NCBI GenBank assembly: GCA_963170155.1
Contig: CAUJGP010000006.1
Span: 1 to 64,000, forward strand
Reading direction: 5' to 3'
Origin: Bdellovibrionota bacterium
GTDB taxonomy: Bacteria > Bdellovibrionota > Bdellovibrionia > Bdellovibrionales > Bdellovibrionaceae
Length of the DNA: 64,000 nucleotides
The notes below the pieces were generated by a model, which saw nothing but the letters and a program-made list of their open reading frames with translations, ran no database searches and was not told the DNA's origin. Of the stretch, positions 1-8,846 are shown one piece after another. A program made the position numbers and the translations under genes. The first letter of the stretch is position 1. Each line of letters starts with the position of its first letter.

Positions 1-59
1 TAGGAAATGATTTTGAAGTTAGGCAATCCAATGATAGGCTCGTGACCGGTAGGGGGCAT
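1..59 (-). CDS. Start of an unidentified ORF running off the window, possibly a transposase
   Basis: An ATG at 57-59 on the minus strand is preceded by AAAGGAG at a normal distance and opens MPPTGHEPIIGLPNFKIIS before the window ends. The short N-terminus is compatible with ISL3-type transposases, which often begin with a short Leu-Pro-x-Phe segment. Nineteen residues are too few to assign a family. It lies directly downstream of umuC, exactly where that gene loses its normal tail, so an insertion element is plausible. The good ribosome binding site is seen; the transposase idea is inference. Confidence 0.3.
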   Translation of the reverse strand, partial: MPPTGHEPIIGLPNFKIIS

Positions 60-90
60 TTGGGAGCTCCTTTCGTTATCTTAGTTGTCG

Positions 91-1233
91 TTAACCAAGT
101 ATAACAAAAGTCCTGACTGCCCCCGTTATTGATGGAGACCCAAAAAAATCAAGTTGTGATTCAGATTTAGGGATAATGTCATTCAATATGATCCCGCATT
201 TTTTATATTCGAAACCAGATTTGTAAATTGAGTCTAACCCATAAAAAGCCTGATGGATTAACTTAGTGGTGACTGAAGTCCATGATGGAAGTTCAATAGT
301 TGTTGAATTGTAATATTGAGGAATATTTTTGAACGGATTTGTTTGAATAAAAATGAGGATGCTTCGTGCAATAGATTTCTGGCGACGAAGTTTTTCCGTT
401 GCCGTATGAACATGGTTAGCAATGGCCTCTTGCAACTCCTCTTTGGCAAAAACAGGACGCCCAAAGGAACGACTTGAACAAATATTTTTTTTATCCTGCT
501 GAACTTGTTCCAGATCAAGGCAAGAGACGGCTTTTAGTTCTTGCATTATTCTAGCTCCGACAACCGTTAGTTTCTTCTGTATGAGAGTTTCATTAGCGTC
601 TCTCAGCTGTCTGGCTGTGTATATTCTCAGATCATGGAGCTTTTGAGTAGATTTCCGGCTAATGCCCCAAATATCTTCAATTGGAAATGTATTTAATGCT
701 TGTTCACAAACTAGAGGATCTAAAACAGAAAAGACTCCTTGATTTTTTATTTTGTCCTTTTTCAACAATCTATTGGCTACTTTTGCTAGAACCTTAGTTG
801 GTCCCAAACCAATGGAAACAGGTATACCTGTCAACTTCAAAACACGCTGACGAATGTCTTGGGAATACTGAATCAAATCGCGTTTTTTAAAACCAGTTAA
901 ATCAAGAAAGGCTTCATCAATTGAGTAAATTTCTAGCTCAGGAGTGTATTCCCTCAAAATCTCCATGACTCGACGACTCATGTCTCCGTAGAGAGTATAA
1001 TTAGAAGAAAACACATGAATGTTATGTTTTTTAATAACGTCTTTAATTTTAAAAAATGGTGCCCCCATTTTTATTCCGATAGCTTTCGCTTCATCTGTTC
1101 TTGCTATTGCACATCCATCATTATTCGATAAAACAATTACAGGCTTTCCTTCTAAAGAAGGATTGAAGACTCGTTCACACGAACAATAAAATGAATTGCA
1201 ATCTACAAGAGCAATAATTTTTTCACTACTCAT
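91..1233 (-). CDS. umuC: UmuC-like Y-family DNA polymerase V subunit, C-terminally shortened
   Basis: Error-prone translesion polymerase of the Y family, expected to act with processed UmuD in SOS mutagenesis. The N-terminus carries the catalytic DCNSFYCSCE segment (Asp11), then NNDGCAIAR, and YSIDEAFLDLTG around residues 102-113 with the acidic pair. The helix-hairpin-helix and little-finger regions follow and homology runs to SQLDFF near residue 362. UmuC proteins are usually about 420 residues; here the last 50 or so, including the conserved SP-YTT-W tail, are replaced by about 18 unrelated residues and a stop. The start overlaps the umuD stop by 4 bp, so the two are translationally coupled. 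The polymerase core is intact, but loss of the tail may affect interaction with UmuD or the clamp. Confidence 0.9.
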   Translation of the reverse strand: MSSEKIIALVDCNSFYCSCERVFNPSLEGKPVIVLSNNDGCAIARTDEAKAIGIKMGAPFFKIKDVIKKHNIHVFSSNYTLYGDMSRRVMEILREYTPELEIYSIDEAFLDLTGFKKRDLIQYSQDIRQRVLKLTGIPVSIGLGPTKVLAKVANRLLKKDKIKNQGVFSVLDPLVCEQALNTFPIEDIWGISRKSTQKLHDLRIYTARQLRDANETLIQKKLTVVGARIMQELKAVSCLDLEQVQQDKKNICSSRSFGRPVFAKEELQEAIANHVHTATEKLRRQKSIARSILIFIQTNPFKNIPQYYNSTTIELPSWTSVTTKLIHQAFYGLDSIYKSGFEYKKCGIILNDIIPKSESQLDFFGSPSITGAVRTFVILG

Positions 1234-1673
1234 TTAAAACTCATTCTAATTGAATGCTTTAGAACACCCCAAATTCTGAAATCCATTTCGTTGGTGATCT
1301 TTATATCAGGATAACTTGTATTCTCTGCATGTAAGGCTATTGAGTTTCCGCTTTTAAGCAGTCGCTTGAGCGTAAAATCGCCATCTAAGTGAGCTAGCAC
1401 AATAGAACCATGAGAGGGCTCTATTGATCTATCAATGATTAACAAATCTTTGTGGTAGATTCCAGCGCCGATCATCGAGTCGCCACGAACCCAAGCCATA
1501 AAAGTTGCGGAGGGGTGCGAGATCAAAAATTTATTTAGATCTAATGCTTGTTCCATATAGTCATCGGCGGGCGATGGAAAACCCGCCGAAACCTGTGAAG
1601 TAAAAATGGGAATGATATTGGAACTTGCTTTAGCCGTTAGAGTTTTTTTTGGAGGTTGGAATTGTAAAGTCAT
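1230..1673 (-). CDS. umuD: UmuD, LexA-like S24 self-cleaving protease
   Basis: SOS mutagenesis accessory protein that cuts itself when bound to RecA filaments and then joins UmuC. The 147 residues are close to the usual 140. The cleavage site is the Ala30-Gly31 pair in QVSAGFPSP (E. coli uses Cys-Gly). The catalytic dyad is Ser66 in RGDSM and Lys103 in FTLKRL. It is the first gene of a umuDC operon, overlapping umuC by 4 bp. No strong Shine-Dalgarno sequence precedes the ATG. An imperfect dyad lies directly upstream, but I could not match a LexA consensus. Confidence 0.93.
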   Translation of the reverse strand: MTLQFQPPKKTLTAKASSNIIPIFTSQVSAGFPSPADDYMEQALDLNKFLISHPSATFMAWVRGDSMIGAGIYHKDLLIIDRSIEPSHGSIVLAHLDGDFTLKRLLKSGNSIALHAENTSYPDIKITNEMDFRIWGVLKHSIRMSFK

Positions 1674-2159
1674 TCGTTCTAGATATAAACGAGCCCATTT
1701 CTAGTCAAAATGTATGTGTAAGTTTTGGCTTAAAGACCAATAAAATTTATTTGAGGAGTTGCGCAGAGTGTCTACATCTACTTCTTATAGAAGAATTTGG
1801 GGCATTTTTTCACTTTTCTTAGGTTGCAAAAATTTGCTTATGTTCAAAGTGATACTGTTAACACTGTTATGGATCGAGTGACTTCGATTCGTTTTATTGC
1901 TTCTTTAGAAGAAAACAATCAGAGGATTATTTTAGATCAGATTCGTCATCTTTTATTCTCTAAAAGGTTTTGGGGCATTTAATCTAAAGAGAATGCCAAA
2001 AAATCAATTTCAATTCGCTCAGCAACAACTTTTTAAATGCAACTTCACCTTAAAACCTCTTATAGCCTGTGCAAGAGTGTTTATATTTTAATAAGTTGCT
2101 GCTACAAAAATTGATGATATTTATCATAACTTTGAAGTTGTTGTTTTGAGTCGACGATT
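1674..2159. other. Intergenic region between umuD and the PHP gene
   Basis: No convincing gene. Next to the umuD start is a dyad with 5-bp arms (TCGTT and AACGA, 1674-1692) that could be an operator. A TTG-initiated frame at 1797-1982 would give 61 residues but has no Shine-Dalgarno sequence and no recognisable fold. The 12-mer TTTGGGGCATTT occurs at 1796-1807 and again at 1969-1980, bracketing that frame. An arm CAACAACTT near 2020 is repeated in inverse near 2141. The segment looks like a promoter region plus decayed sequence. Confidence 0.4.
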
Positions 2160-2936
2160 CTATCCATAAGAGTGATTTTTTCTTTCTTTTAGATCCTTGT
2201 TTTTTATTGATAATAATGAAGTCAAATAAAAATCATTGGCTAGTGATTCTCCATTATAAAAAGCAAAAGAAATATCTTGATTGCAAATAGACTTGAGCAC
2301 CGACGTTTCAGTGCGTTTTGATTTTATGAGAGTTTTCCAAGAACGAATTTGTTTTTGATGGTGTAGATCGCTGTTGGCTAACATCGGAAGTCCACTGTGA
2401 AAAACCTCTTCAAAAAGCTGAGCTCCACTCGCAACCTCCCAGGCATCGATGAGATGTCCGATCACATCTCTTTCTTTCCATAATTGAAGAGTGGGAATGT
2501 ATGTTATATCCATTGTGAAGACAGGATGAGCTGCAATTGTGATGGCTCCTTGGCCTTTGATGGATTTCAATATATTTTCAATGTTTTCATCTGGGTCCAC
2601 CCATTGCCGCACGCCAATTCCTAAGATATGTGCAGATCTTTGAGTGCGAAGAGTATTTTTAGTGATCTCAATTCCAGGGAGGAGAAGCATTCTGTATTGC
2701 TTCCAAGCGCGAGAAGCTTGCATTTCCAATTCAAAGATATATTCATTGAAGGTTTCTTTAGTCAGAGAGCGATTTAACCAATGGGCTGCCAGTCCTATGA
2801 ATGAATTTGTTTCACATACATGATCTGTGATGGCAATGACATGAAATCCTCGTGTACCATAAAGATCAACTAATTCTGAAATACTATGTTTTCCATCGCT
2901 CCAATGACTATGAATATGCAAATCTGAGAGAAGCAT
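2160..2936 (-). CDS. PHP-domain phosphoesterase
   Basis: Polymerase-and-histidinol-phosphatase (PHP) family metal-dependent hydrolase of 258 residues. The metal ligands are visible: DLHIHSHWSDG at residues 5-15, AITDH near 36-40, an internal glutamate in LPGIEITKN, IAAHPVF near 135 and ANSDLHH near 192. The family includes 3',5'-nucleoside bisphosphate phosphatases (YciV/RnaM-like) and histidinol phosphatases; the substrate here cannot be read from sequence. The start is supported by AAAGGAG eight bases before the ATG. The upstream gene on the same strand ends up to 189 bp away, so it is probably transcribed alone. Confidence 0.85.
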   Translation of the reverse strand: MLLSDLHIHSHWSDGKHSISELVDLYGTRGFHVIAITDHVCETNSFIGLAAHWLNRSLTKETFNEYIFELEMQASRAWKQYRMLLLPGIEITKNTLRTQRSAHILGIGVRQWVDPDENIENILKSIKGQGAITIAAHPVFTMDITYIPTLQLWKERDVIGHLIDAWEVASGAQLFEEVFHSGLPMLANSDLHHQKQIRSWKTLIKSKRTETSVLKSICNQDISFAFYNGESLANDFYLTSLLSIKNKDLKERKNHSYG

Positions 2937-3125
2937 TCGTTTGCTCCTTTCTTTGCTTGAAAAAAGAAATTAACGATCAAACTGAAGCTCTTTCAAGTTT
3001 GATCAGAGATGTTACTTTCTTTCATAGACTAGGCTTATTTTCTTTAAAACTCAGGTTAAGAATGTGTTTATTTTTTATTTCATATCAATAGTTTTTATAA
3101 AAAATTATGGAACCTTATTGTTTAT

Positions 3126-4043
3126 TTAGAGATTGAGATGAGTAAACATAGGATATTCACCATGCTGATCAAACGTGATCAACACTGTTTTAGGATGGGT
3201 TCGGACAGCAAGACCTTCTGGATGGAGGCCTGCAAACTCTTGAATTAAAAAGAGCTTGTTTGAATGAGGTTCGAACTTCCAAATACGTCCGATTTCATTT
3301 GAATTTGTTGTTGATAGAATTAAGCTTTCTCCATCTAAGGCAATTTCAGAAAGGAAATCTTGCTCTCCTGAGAGTTTTGAAAAATTGATTATTTTCCATA
3401 ATCGTAAATTTATTTTTTGTTGAGTGAATAAATCAGTCGTAGATCCTAGGTTCAAGATCAGCGCAACCCCTGATGCAAGCTGGGGCCCCTTTAATCCGAT
3501 ATACAATTCACCATCTTTAACAAAGCTAGATTCTACATCCAATTCTTGATCAAAATTATTTTTTATGGATTTCAGTTCTGGAATTTGCGAATCGTTGAGC
3601 GCTTTAAGAAGAAGAGGACGAAGTTCAATCTGATTCATAGCCGTGATTTCCTTGCCATTTCGACGAGCCCTGACAAGAAGGTTGCGTTCTACTAGATTTT
3701 TATTGTTTTTATTCAAACTCATGGAAGATAAAATCATTAAATGACCTTGCTCATCTTGATACAGGGATTCGATATCGGTCATTTTTGTTACCCCTTTGAT
3801 CATGATGGGGCTTTCATCTATTTTGCCATTTGTATCCATGAGAAATAAAAAAGCAGAGTTCTTTTTATCTGTGTCATCACTGGCTATAAGATATTGATTG
3901 AGATCCAAAAGGTAAATAGCTCCGGAGGGTTCAAAAGATTTTAAATCGGATTTGAGTTTATTAGGAATATCTATTTTATCTAAGCTGAAGGTCGTGCATC
4001 CAAAGACCATTAAATAGAGGGGGATGATAATTTTTTTGATCAT
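3126..4043 (-). CDS. Lipoprotein with DUF3616/esterase-like beta-propeller features
   Basis: Predicted lipoprotein of 305 residues: a hydrophobic signal ends in VFGC (Cys16), so the mature protein should be lipid-anchored in the envelope. The body has beta-propeller signatures typical of DUF3616 and related families: PSGAIYL then YLIASDD near 40-55, TDIESLYQDEQGHLMILSS near 90-108, ELDVESSFVKDGELYIGLKG near 167-186 and HPEGLAV near 276. Such proteins have no settled function. AAGGAGG lies five bases before the ATG. It is followed 189 bp later by the PHP gene on the same strand. Confidence 0.6.
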   Translation of the reverse strand: MIKKIIIPLYLMVFGCTTFSLDKIDIPNKLKSDLKSFEPSGAIYLLDLNQYLIASDDTDKKNSAFLFLMDTNGKIDESPIMIKGVTKMTDIESLYQDEQGHLMILSSMSLNKNNKNLVERNLLVRARRNGKEITAMNQIELRPLLLKALNDSQIPELKSIKNNFDQELDVESSFVKDGELYIGLKGPQLASGVALILNLGSTTDLFTQQKINLRLWKIINFSKLSGEQDFLSEIALDGESLILSTTNSNEIGRIWKFEPHSNKLFLIQEFAGLHPEGLAVRTHPKTVLITFDQHGEYPMFTHLNL

Positions 4044-4457
4044 AATAGCCTCCTTAAGTTCCCGAGAATACAGCTTGGCAAACTTTTTAGGATTAGTAAC
4101 TTCAAAAATCGTTTTGAAGGTTAATTTTTTGTTAAGATTATGCTAAAAGGTTTGCATTAGTATCTCTGAAATAACGATCTTGATTGGAAAAACAGGTTTG
4201 GTTGATGAGGTTTCTGATACTGAAGAGATAGGGGTTTTAAGCTCAGGATATGTTGAGATATTTTCTCATGGGATCTTGCTTAACTTCAAGGCCGTAGATG
4301 GGTCAGTCATTAAAGCACTGCCGAGTTTAGTAAGGGCCTTAGTAAGTCAAAGAATAGAGCTACCTGTCTTAATATTTCTTGATTCCCCTTAGATTCTTAG
4401 ATTGTCAAAAGCCTAATTTAGTGATTTCAATATTTGGACATGGAGCGGTATTAGTTT
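4044..4457. other. Divergent intergenic region upstream of the lipoprotein and glycosylase genes
   Basis: AT-rich gap holding the promoters of two divergent genes. A TTG-initiated frame at 4180-4392 would encode 70 residues but lacks a Shine-Dalgarno sequence and recognisable similarity, so I do not call it. No strong hairpin is visible. Confidence 0.35.
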
Positions 4458-5078
4458 ATGAAAAAAAGTAAAATTTTACCTCTTTCGTTTTATCAACGTT
4501 CTACGGAACTCGTGGCTCGAGAGCTTCTAGGGAAAAAGCTGTGTCGCAAACTTTCCAATGGAAAAGTTTTATCTGGTTACATTGTTGAAACGGAAGCTTA
4601 TGTTGGTTTATTGGATAAAGCTTGCCATGGTTTTGGTGGTCGTAAAACTCCTAGGACCCAAGTTCTGTATGAAAATGGTGGGATCGCTTATATTTATTTT
4701 ATTTATGGCATGTATTATTGCCTGAATGTTGTTAGTTCAAAAAAGAATCATCCTGAGGCCGTTCTAATTCGTGCGCTAGAGCCATGTGATAATGTGGATT
4801 GGATGAAAGATAAAAGCCAAAATAGCATTAATGAAAAAAAGATCTTAAATGGTCCAGGAAAACTCTGCAAAGTTTTAGATATTGATAAGGGTTTGAATAC
4901 CCATGACTTAACTCAAAATCCATTATGGATTGAAAAGGGAAAAGATATAAAATCTGAGGCTATTGTGAGTTCACCACGGATTAATATTGGCTATGCAGAA
5001 GAATGGATAGAGAGACCGTTAAGATTTTCAGTTAAAGATTCACCCTACATTTCAGTCAAAATTAAAGAAGCAAAGTAA
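4458..5078 (+). CDS. mpg: 3-methyladenine DNA glycosylase (AAG/Mpg family)
   Basis: Base-excision repair enzyme that removes alkylated purines such as 3-methyladenine. The 206 residues match the bacterial Mpg length. Diagnostic segments are LLGKKLCRK at 22-30, GYIVETEAYVG near 40-50 (the Glu is the expected general base), a DKACHGFGG/KTPRTQVLYE block, the intercalating-loop region YIYFIYGMYYCLNVV, AVLIRALEP and NGPGKLCKVLDI. The start has GGAGC upstream. It converges on queH with only 7 bp between stop codons. Confidence 0.92.
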   Translation: MKKSKILPLSFYQRSTELVARELLGKKLCRKLSNGKVLSGYIVETEAYVGLLDKACHGFGGRKTPRTQVLYENGGIAYIYFIYGMYYCLNVVSSKKNHPEAVLIRALEPCDNVDWMKDKSQNSINEKKILNGPGKLCKVLDIDKGLNTHDLTQNPLWIEKGKDIKSEAIVSSPRINIGYAEEWIERPLRFSVKDSPYISVKIKEAK

Positions 5079-5085
5079 TTTTCAC

Positions 5086-5763
5086 TTATTTGTCTTCATT
5101 ATTTTCAATACCATAAAATTTTTCACCAAGAGCAATGGTTGGACGTCCTTGTGATTTACGGTATCGATTGGTATCTCGAAGAGAGTAAACACAACCACAG
5201 TACTCCTGTTGATAGAAACCCTCGCGTTTACTGATTTCAATCATGCGTGCCGACCCCCCTTTTTTACGCCAATTATAATCCCAGTAGGTAAGATGAGGAT
5301 ATTTTGAAGCTGCACGATGACCACAATCATTGATTTGTTCCATATTTTTCCAGCGTGAAATTCCCAAGCAGCTAGTTATCACCGGGAAACCATTTTCGTG
5401 TGCGTAGAGAGCTGTTCTCTCAAAGCGCATATCAAAACACATGGTGCAACGAATGCCTCGCTCAGGTTCGTTTTCCATTCCTTTGGCTCGTGCAAACCAA
5501 TTGTCAGTATCATAATCAGCGTCAATAAACGGGATACCCGCTTTTTCCGCAAAGCGAATATTCTCCATTTTACGGATTTCATATTCTTTTTTGGGATGAA
5601 TATTGGGATTGTAAAAGTAGATTGAAAATTCAATCCCAGAAGCTTGAATGGCTTCCATGACTTCTCCTGAGCAAGGAGCACAACAGGAATGTAAAAGAAG
5701 TTTAGTTTTACTGTCGGGAAGTTCTAAAATTTCACGTGGAAATGATGATTGATTGGATGCCAT
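5086..5763 (-). CDS. queH: Epoxyqueuosine reductase QueH
   Basis: Last step of queuosine tRNA modification: reduction of epoxyqueuosine to queuosine at tRNA wobble position 34, by the non-homologous alternative to QueG. The 225 residues carry the family cysteines: [11 protein letters not shown] at 22-32, [14 protein letters not shown] near 104-117, a SCLG/SRWKN block, and QEYCGCVYS near 188-196. These are the ligands expected for its iron-sulfur and metal cofactors. GGAG precedes the ATG by eight bases. No other queuosine gene is nearby. Confidence 0.9.
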   Translation of the reverse strand: MASNQSSFPREILELPDSKTKLLLHSCCAPCSGEVMEAIQASGIEFSIYFYNPNIHPKKEYEIRKMENIRFAEKAGIPFIDADYDTDNWFARAKGMENEPERGIRCTMCFDMRFERTALYAHENGFPVITSCLGISRWKNMEQINDCGHRAASKYPHLTYWDYNWRKKGGSARMIEISKREGFYQQEYCGCVYSLRDTNRYRKSQGRPTIALGEKFYGIENNEDK

Positions 5764-5887
5764 AGATTTTTCTCCGAGCCGGGGAGTATTACTTATTTAT
5801 TAGAATTTTAGAAGTGAAAAGTGATATTTGGTATTAGATTATTGGGTAAATTAGGATCATCATACATTAAAAAACTTTCAATTTTGT

Positions 5888-5893
5888 TATAAT
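5888..5893 (+). promoter_or_regulatory. Candidate -10 element upstream of the secreted-protein gene
   Basis: A perfect TATAAT occurs 140 bp before the 6034 gene in otherwise AT-rich DNA. No good -35 hexamer sits 16-18 bp upstream, so this is a weak call. Confidence 0.25.
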
Positions 5894-6033
5894 TAAAGCG
5901 AGAAAAAAATAACGATAATTGTATTATCAAAGTAAAGTTTTTAAATGGAATCAAGTTAATCACAAAGATAGAATTATTCATTGCTTTTTAAAAGACAACC
6001 ACCTAGAGACTTGTAAGAAAAGAAAGGATTTTT

Positions 6034-6534
6034 ATGAAAAAAATGATTTTGTCAATGTTATTTTTAGTTTATTCTTTTTCTGCTCAGGCTTATGAGGTTT
6101 CTTCACAAAAACACTCCATATCTCCAGCGTCTATCGATAAGGCTATTACGCTTGTGGATAAATCTGGTTCTCCACAACACAAAAAGGTCAATGTGATTGT
6201 CACGGACAGTGGAATGAGCACAGATGTATCGCCACGTTATACAGTTTACTTAGGCTTTGCCAGCATGGCAGAAATGGGGAACATTTCTGCTAGTTTTAAA
6301 GTGAATGATCAAGCTTCCAAGTTTATTTCTGCATCAAGAAAATCCGCAGGTATTTATGAAGTGAAGACCATTGAAGTTCGTGATGAAGGTATGTATGAGG
6401 TCACCCAAATGATCGATGCGGTAAAAATGTTTTCAGATGAGCAAAAACTTAGAAAAAACTGCGGAGATGATTTTTGTGATCATGAATTAAAAACAAAAAT
6501 TATTATTTCTGAAACGATAAAGAAACTAAATTAG
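6034..6534 (+). CDS. Secreted protein of unknown function
   Basis: 166 residues with a clear signal peptide (MKKMILSMLFLVYSFSAQA, cleavage after AQA). The mature part is soluble, mixed alpha/beta in character, and has two cysteines close together near its end (NCGDDFCDH) that could form a disulfide. I do not recognise a family. AGAAAGGA lies before the ATG, and the gene is followed by its own strong terminator, so it is transcribed alone. Confidence 0.75.
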   Translation: MKKMILSMLFLVYSFSAQAYEVSSQKHSISPASIDKAITLVDKSGSPQHKKVNVIVTDSGMSTDVSPRYTVYLGFASMAEMGNISASFKVNDQASKFISASRKSAGIYEVKTIEVRDEGMYEVTQMIDAVKMFSDEQKLRKNCGDDFCDHELKTKIIISETIKKLN

Positions 6535-6545
6535 TTTCATTCTCT

Positions 6546-6587
6546 ATGGAGCTCACAAGGCTTAAGCTATTGAGCTCCATTTTTATT
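6546..6587 (+). terminator. Rho-independent terminator after the secreted-protein gene
   Basis: Perfect 10-bp stem ATGGAGCTCA (6546-6555) with TGAGCTCCAT (6571-6580), a 15-nt loop, then TTTTTATTT. The T-run is on the plus strand only, so it terminates the 6034 gene; the convergent thiolase gene reads into the same stem from the other side. Confidence 0.85.
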
Positions 6588-6621
6588 TAAAATCAGTAAA
6601 TCAGAGTTGAAAACCAAAAAA

Positions 6622-7893
6622 TTACATCACACCTTCTACAATACCAGCAATGCCCATTCCTCCTGCCGTACAAATAGAAATCAGAACTCTTTTGTCACTT
6701 CCTTCAATTAATTTTCCTACACTGGCGAGGATTCTGCTACCAGTGGCTGCAAAAGGGTGTCCTAACGCGATACTGCCTCCAACAACATTCATTTTGCTTC
6801 TATCAATAGAGCCAAGAGCACTTGTTAAACGTAACGTATTCTGGCAATAGTCTTCACTTTCCCACGCTTTAAGAGTGCAAAGAACTTGGCCAGCAAAGGC
6901 TTCATGAATTTCATAATAATCAAAATCTTGAAGAGTCAGATTGTTTCTAGTGAGTAATTTTGCCACAGCTTTCGTCGGAGCCATAAGAAGACCTTCACCA
7001 TTGACAAAATCAACAGCAGCAACTTGAAAATCGATGAATTTCGCTTGAGCTTTTAGGTTCAATGCAGAAAGGCCTTCTTGGCTCGCCAGCAAAACAGCAC
7101 TGGAGCCATCGCTGAGTGGACTTGCATTGCCTGCCGTGATCGTTCCATGGGATGATTTATCAAAAGCGGGTTTAAGATGCTTTAGTTTTTCTTGGGTTGT
7201 ATCTTCTCGAATCAAAGAGTCTTTTTTAGTTTCCCCAACCGGCACAATTAAATCAGCATAAAAACCATTTTTATATGCAGCCACAGCATTTTGATGACTC
7301 TGATACGCTAACTCATCCTGCTCTGCTTGAGAAATATGCCAATGTTTAACCATGAGTTCACAATGTTCACCCATAGATAAATGAGTGCGAGGCTCAACAA
7401 CGGCGGGGGTTGAAAAGCCGAGTTCGTTAAAAGAAATCTGAGTTACAACTTTGATTTTATCGCTCAGAGTCTTCGCTTTTCGTAAATTCATGATGGCGTC
7501 TCTTAGGGCTTTATTCACTTCAATGGGGACAGCAGAGTTTGTATCAACCCCTCCAGCAATCGCGGTATCAATAAATCCTAATGCAATTTTAGCATACAAT
7601 TGATAGGCGGCTTCAAAGCTTGTTCCACAAGCTCGTTGGACATTGTAGGCTGGAGTTTGAGGCGCCAGTCCTGATGACAGCACACATTCACGTGCAAGAT
7701 TCCAATTTTTAGAGCTGGTCATAATCGCTCCGAGAGCCACATCATCAATGGTTTGTCCTTCAAGCTTGTATTTTTTGACAAGTGCGGACAATGAAATTTC
7801 CATCAGTTTTTGAGTGGTAATATCAGAATAAGCTGTAAAGCTTTTAACAAAAGGAGTCCTGACTCCGCCAACCATATAAACTTCTTTTTTCAT
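6622..7893 (-). CDS. fadI: FadI-like acetyl-CoA acyltransferase (thiolase)
   Basis: Thiolase of fatty acid beta-oxidation, cleaving 3-ketoacyl-CoA with CoA. I take the ATG at 7891-7893, which has AAAGAGG five bases upstream, rather than a GTG 24 bp earlier; this gives 423 residues. The acyl-accepting cysteine is in RACGTSFEA (about residue 89), with EIHEAFAGQ, VVGGSIALGHPFAATG and a C-terminal SICTAGGMGIAG carrying the second catalytic cysteine. The middle (VPIEVNKALRD and the following 40 residues) matches FadI better than FadA. It lies 48 bp downstream of an SDR gene on the same strand, probably one operon. No FadJ/FadB partner is visible. Confidence 0.88.
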   Translation of the reverse strand: MKKEVYMVGGVRTPFVKSFTAYSDITTQKLMEISLSALVKKYKLEGQTIDDVALGAIMTSSKNWNLARECVLSSGLAPQTPAYNVQRACGTSFEAAYQLYAKIALGFIDTAIAGGVDTNSAVPIEVNKALRDAIMNLRKAKTLSDKIKVVTQISFNELGFSTPAVVEPRTHLSMGEHCELMVKHWHISQAEQDELAYQSHQNAVAAYKNGFYADLIVPVGETKKDSLIREDTTQEKLKHLKPAFDKSSHGTITAGNASPLSDGSSAVLLASQEGLSALNLKAQAKFIDFQVAAVDFVNGEGLLMAPTKAVAKLLTRNNLTLQDFDYYEIHEAFAGQVLCTLKAWESEDYCQNTLRLTSALGSIDRSKMNVVGGSIALGHPFAATGSRILASVGKLIEGSDKRVLISICTAGGMGIAGIVEGVM

Positions 7894-7941
7894 AAAAACC
7901 TCTTTGTTATTTTTCACACAATCTGTTTTTTCACTTTATTT

Positions 7942-8769
7942 TTACTTATGACTTCCTTGTCGATGAACCATACGAATCGCTCCTTGATCGGTAGGATAGA
8001 TGATCATTTCTTGAATGTTCACATGTTTGGGTCTTGAAAGGCTCCATGTAATGCAGTCAGCAATGTCTTCTGGTGTTAAAGGAGTCATCCCTTCGTAGAC
8101 GGCTTTGGCTTTTTCTTCGTTATCAAAACGAACCATTGAAAATTCACTTTCAACCATGCCTGGTTCGATATTGGTAACTCGGATTCCTGTTCCTAGTAAA
8201 TCTTGACGAAGACCTTCTGTAATGGCTGTGACAGCAAACTTACTCGCGCAATAAACAGTCCCTCCAGGATAAACCCATCGACCGGCGACGGAACCAAGAT
8301 TAACGATGTGACCTTCTTTTTTATCCAACATGAAAGGTAAAAGCTGATGAGTGAGGTAGAGGAGCCCTTTGATGTTCGTATCAATAACTTGATTGATTGC
8401 ATTCAGATTATTTTTATGGAAGGGATCGGAGCCTTTTGCGAGTCCTGCATTATTAATAATGACAGAGAGGCGCTTAAAAACGCTTTGATGGCCTTGAATC
8501 ATTTTCTCTATCTCCGTTAGTGATGAAACGTCACCAGCAAAGAAATGAATTTGAGAAGGAGCCATCTCTGAATCAGATTGTTTTTGATGAGCGGTGTGAG
8601 TCATTGAAATAGCCAACTCTTCAAGTTCTTTTTTCAATTCAATGAGTCGTTCTTTACGCCTTGCCATTAAGAAGAGGTCGTAGCCCTGATGAAGTAAAGA
8701 AAAAGCGGTTGCTTTTCCTATCCCAGAAGAGGCTCCAGAAATAAATGCGAGTGGTTTTTTTTGATTCAT
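7942..8769 (-). CDS. YdfG-like short-chain dehydrogenase/reductase
   Basis: Classical SDR of 275 residues. The cofactor loop is SGASSGIG at 10-17 and ARRKERL near 37-43 suggests NADP preference. INNAG near 104 and the catalytic YCASK (YxxxK) with an upstream serine in LGSVAGR complete the site. The C-terminal PKHVNIQEMIIYPTDQ is characteristic of the YdfG branch (3-hydroxy acid / L-allo-threonine dehydrogenases). The family core is about 250 residues; the extra length is a Gln/Lys-rich insert around residues 50-70. It precedes the thiolase gene in the same direction. The substrate is not deducible. Confidence 0.85.
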   Translation of the reverse strand: MNQKKPLAFISGASSGIGKATAFSLLHQGYDLFLMARRKERLIELKKELEELAISMTHTAHQKQSDSEMAPSQIHFFAGDVSSLTEIEKMIQGHQSVFKRLSVIINNAGLAKGSDPFHKNNLNAINQVIDTNIKGLLYLTHQLLPFMLDKKEGHIVNLGSVAGRWVYPGGTVYCASKFAVTAITEGLRQDLLGTGIRVTNIEPGMVESEFSMVRFDNEEKAKAVYEGMTPLTPEDIADCITWSLSRPKHVNIQEMIIYPTDQGAIRMVHRQGSHK

Positions 8770-8846
8770 TTAGAAAAGCTCCCTATCGGTGGTGAGAAGA
8801 GTATTAAAAAGGCCTTTGAACCCCTTATTGAGGGCATTGAGCATTT

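Noticed and set aside
1674-1760. LexA box search before umuDC
   Set aside because: No match to TTAC-N3-GTAA or to the E. coli SOS box.
2020-2150. CAACAACTT and its inverse about 110 bp apart
   Set aside because: Short, widely spaced and in AT-rich DNA; likely chance.
3262-3275. GGTTCGAAC resembling a tRNA T-loop
   Set aside because: Lies inside a clear coding frame and no cloverleaf surrounds it; no tRNA genes were found in the window.
4180-4392. 70-residue TTG-initiated frame between the lipoprotein and mpg
   Set aside because: No Shine-Dalgarno sequence, no similarity, and it lies in a divergent promoter gap.
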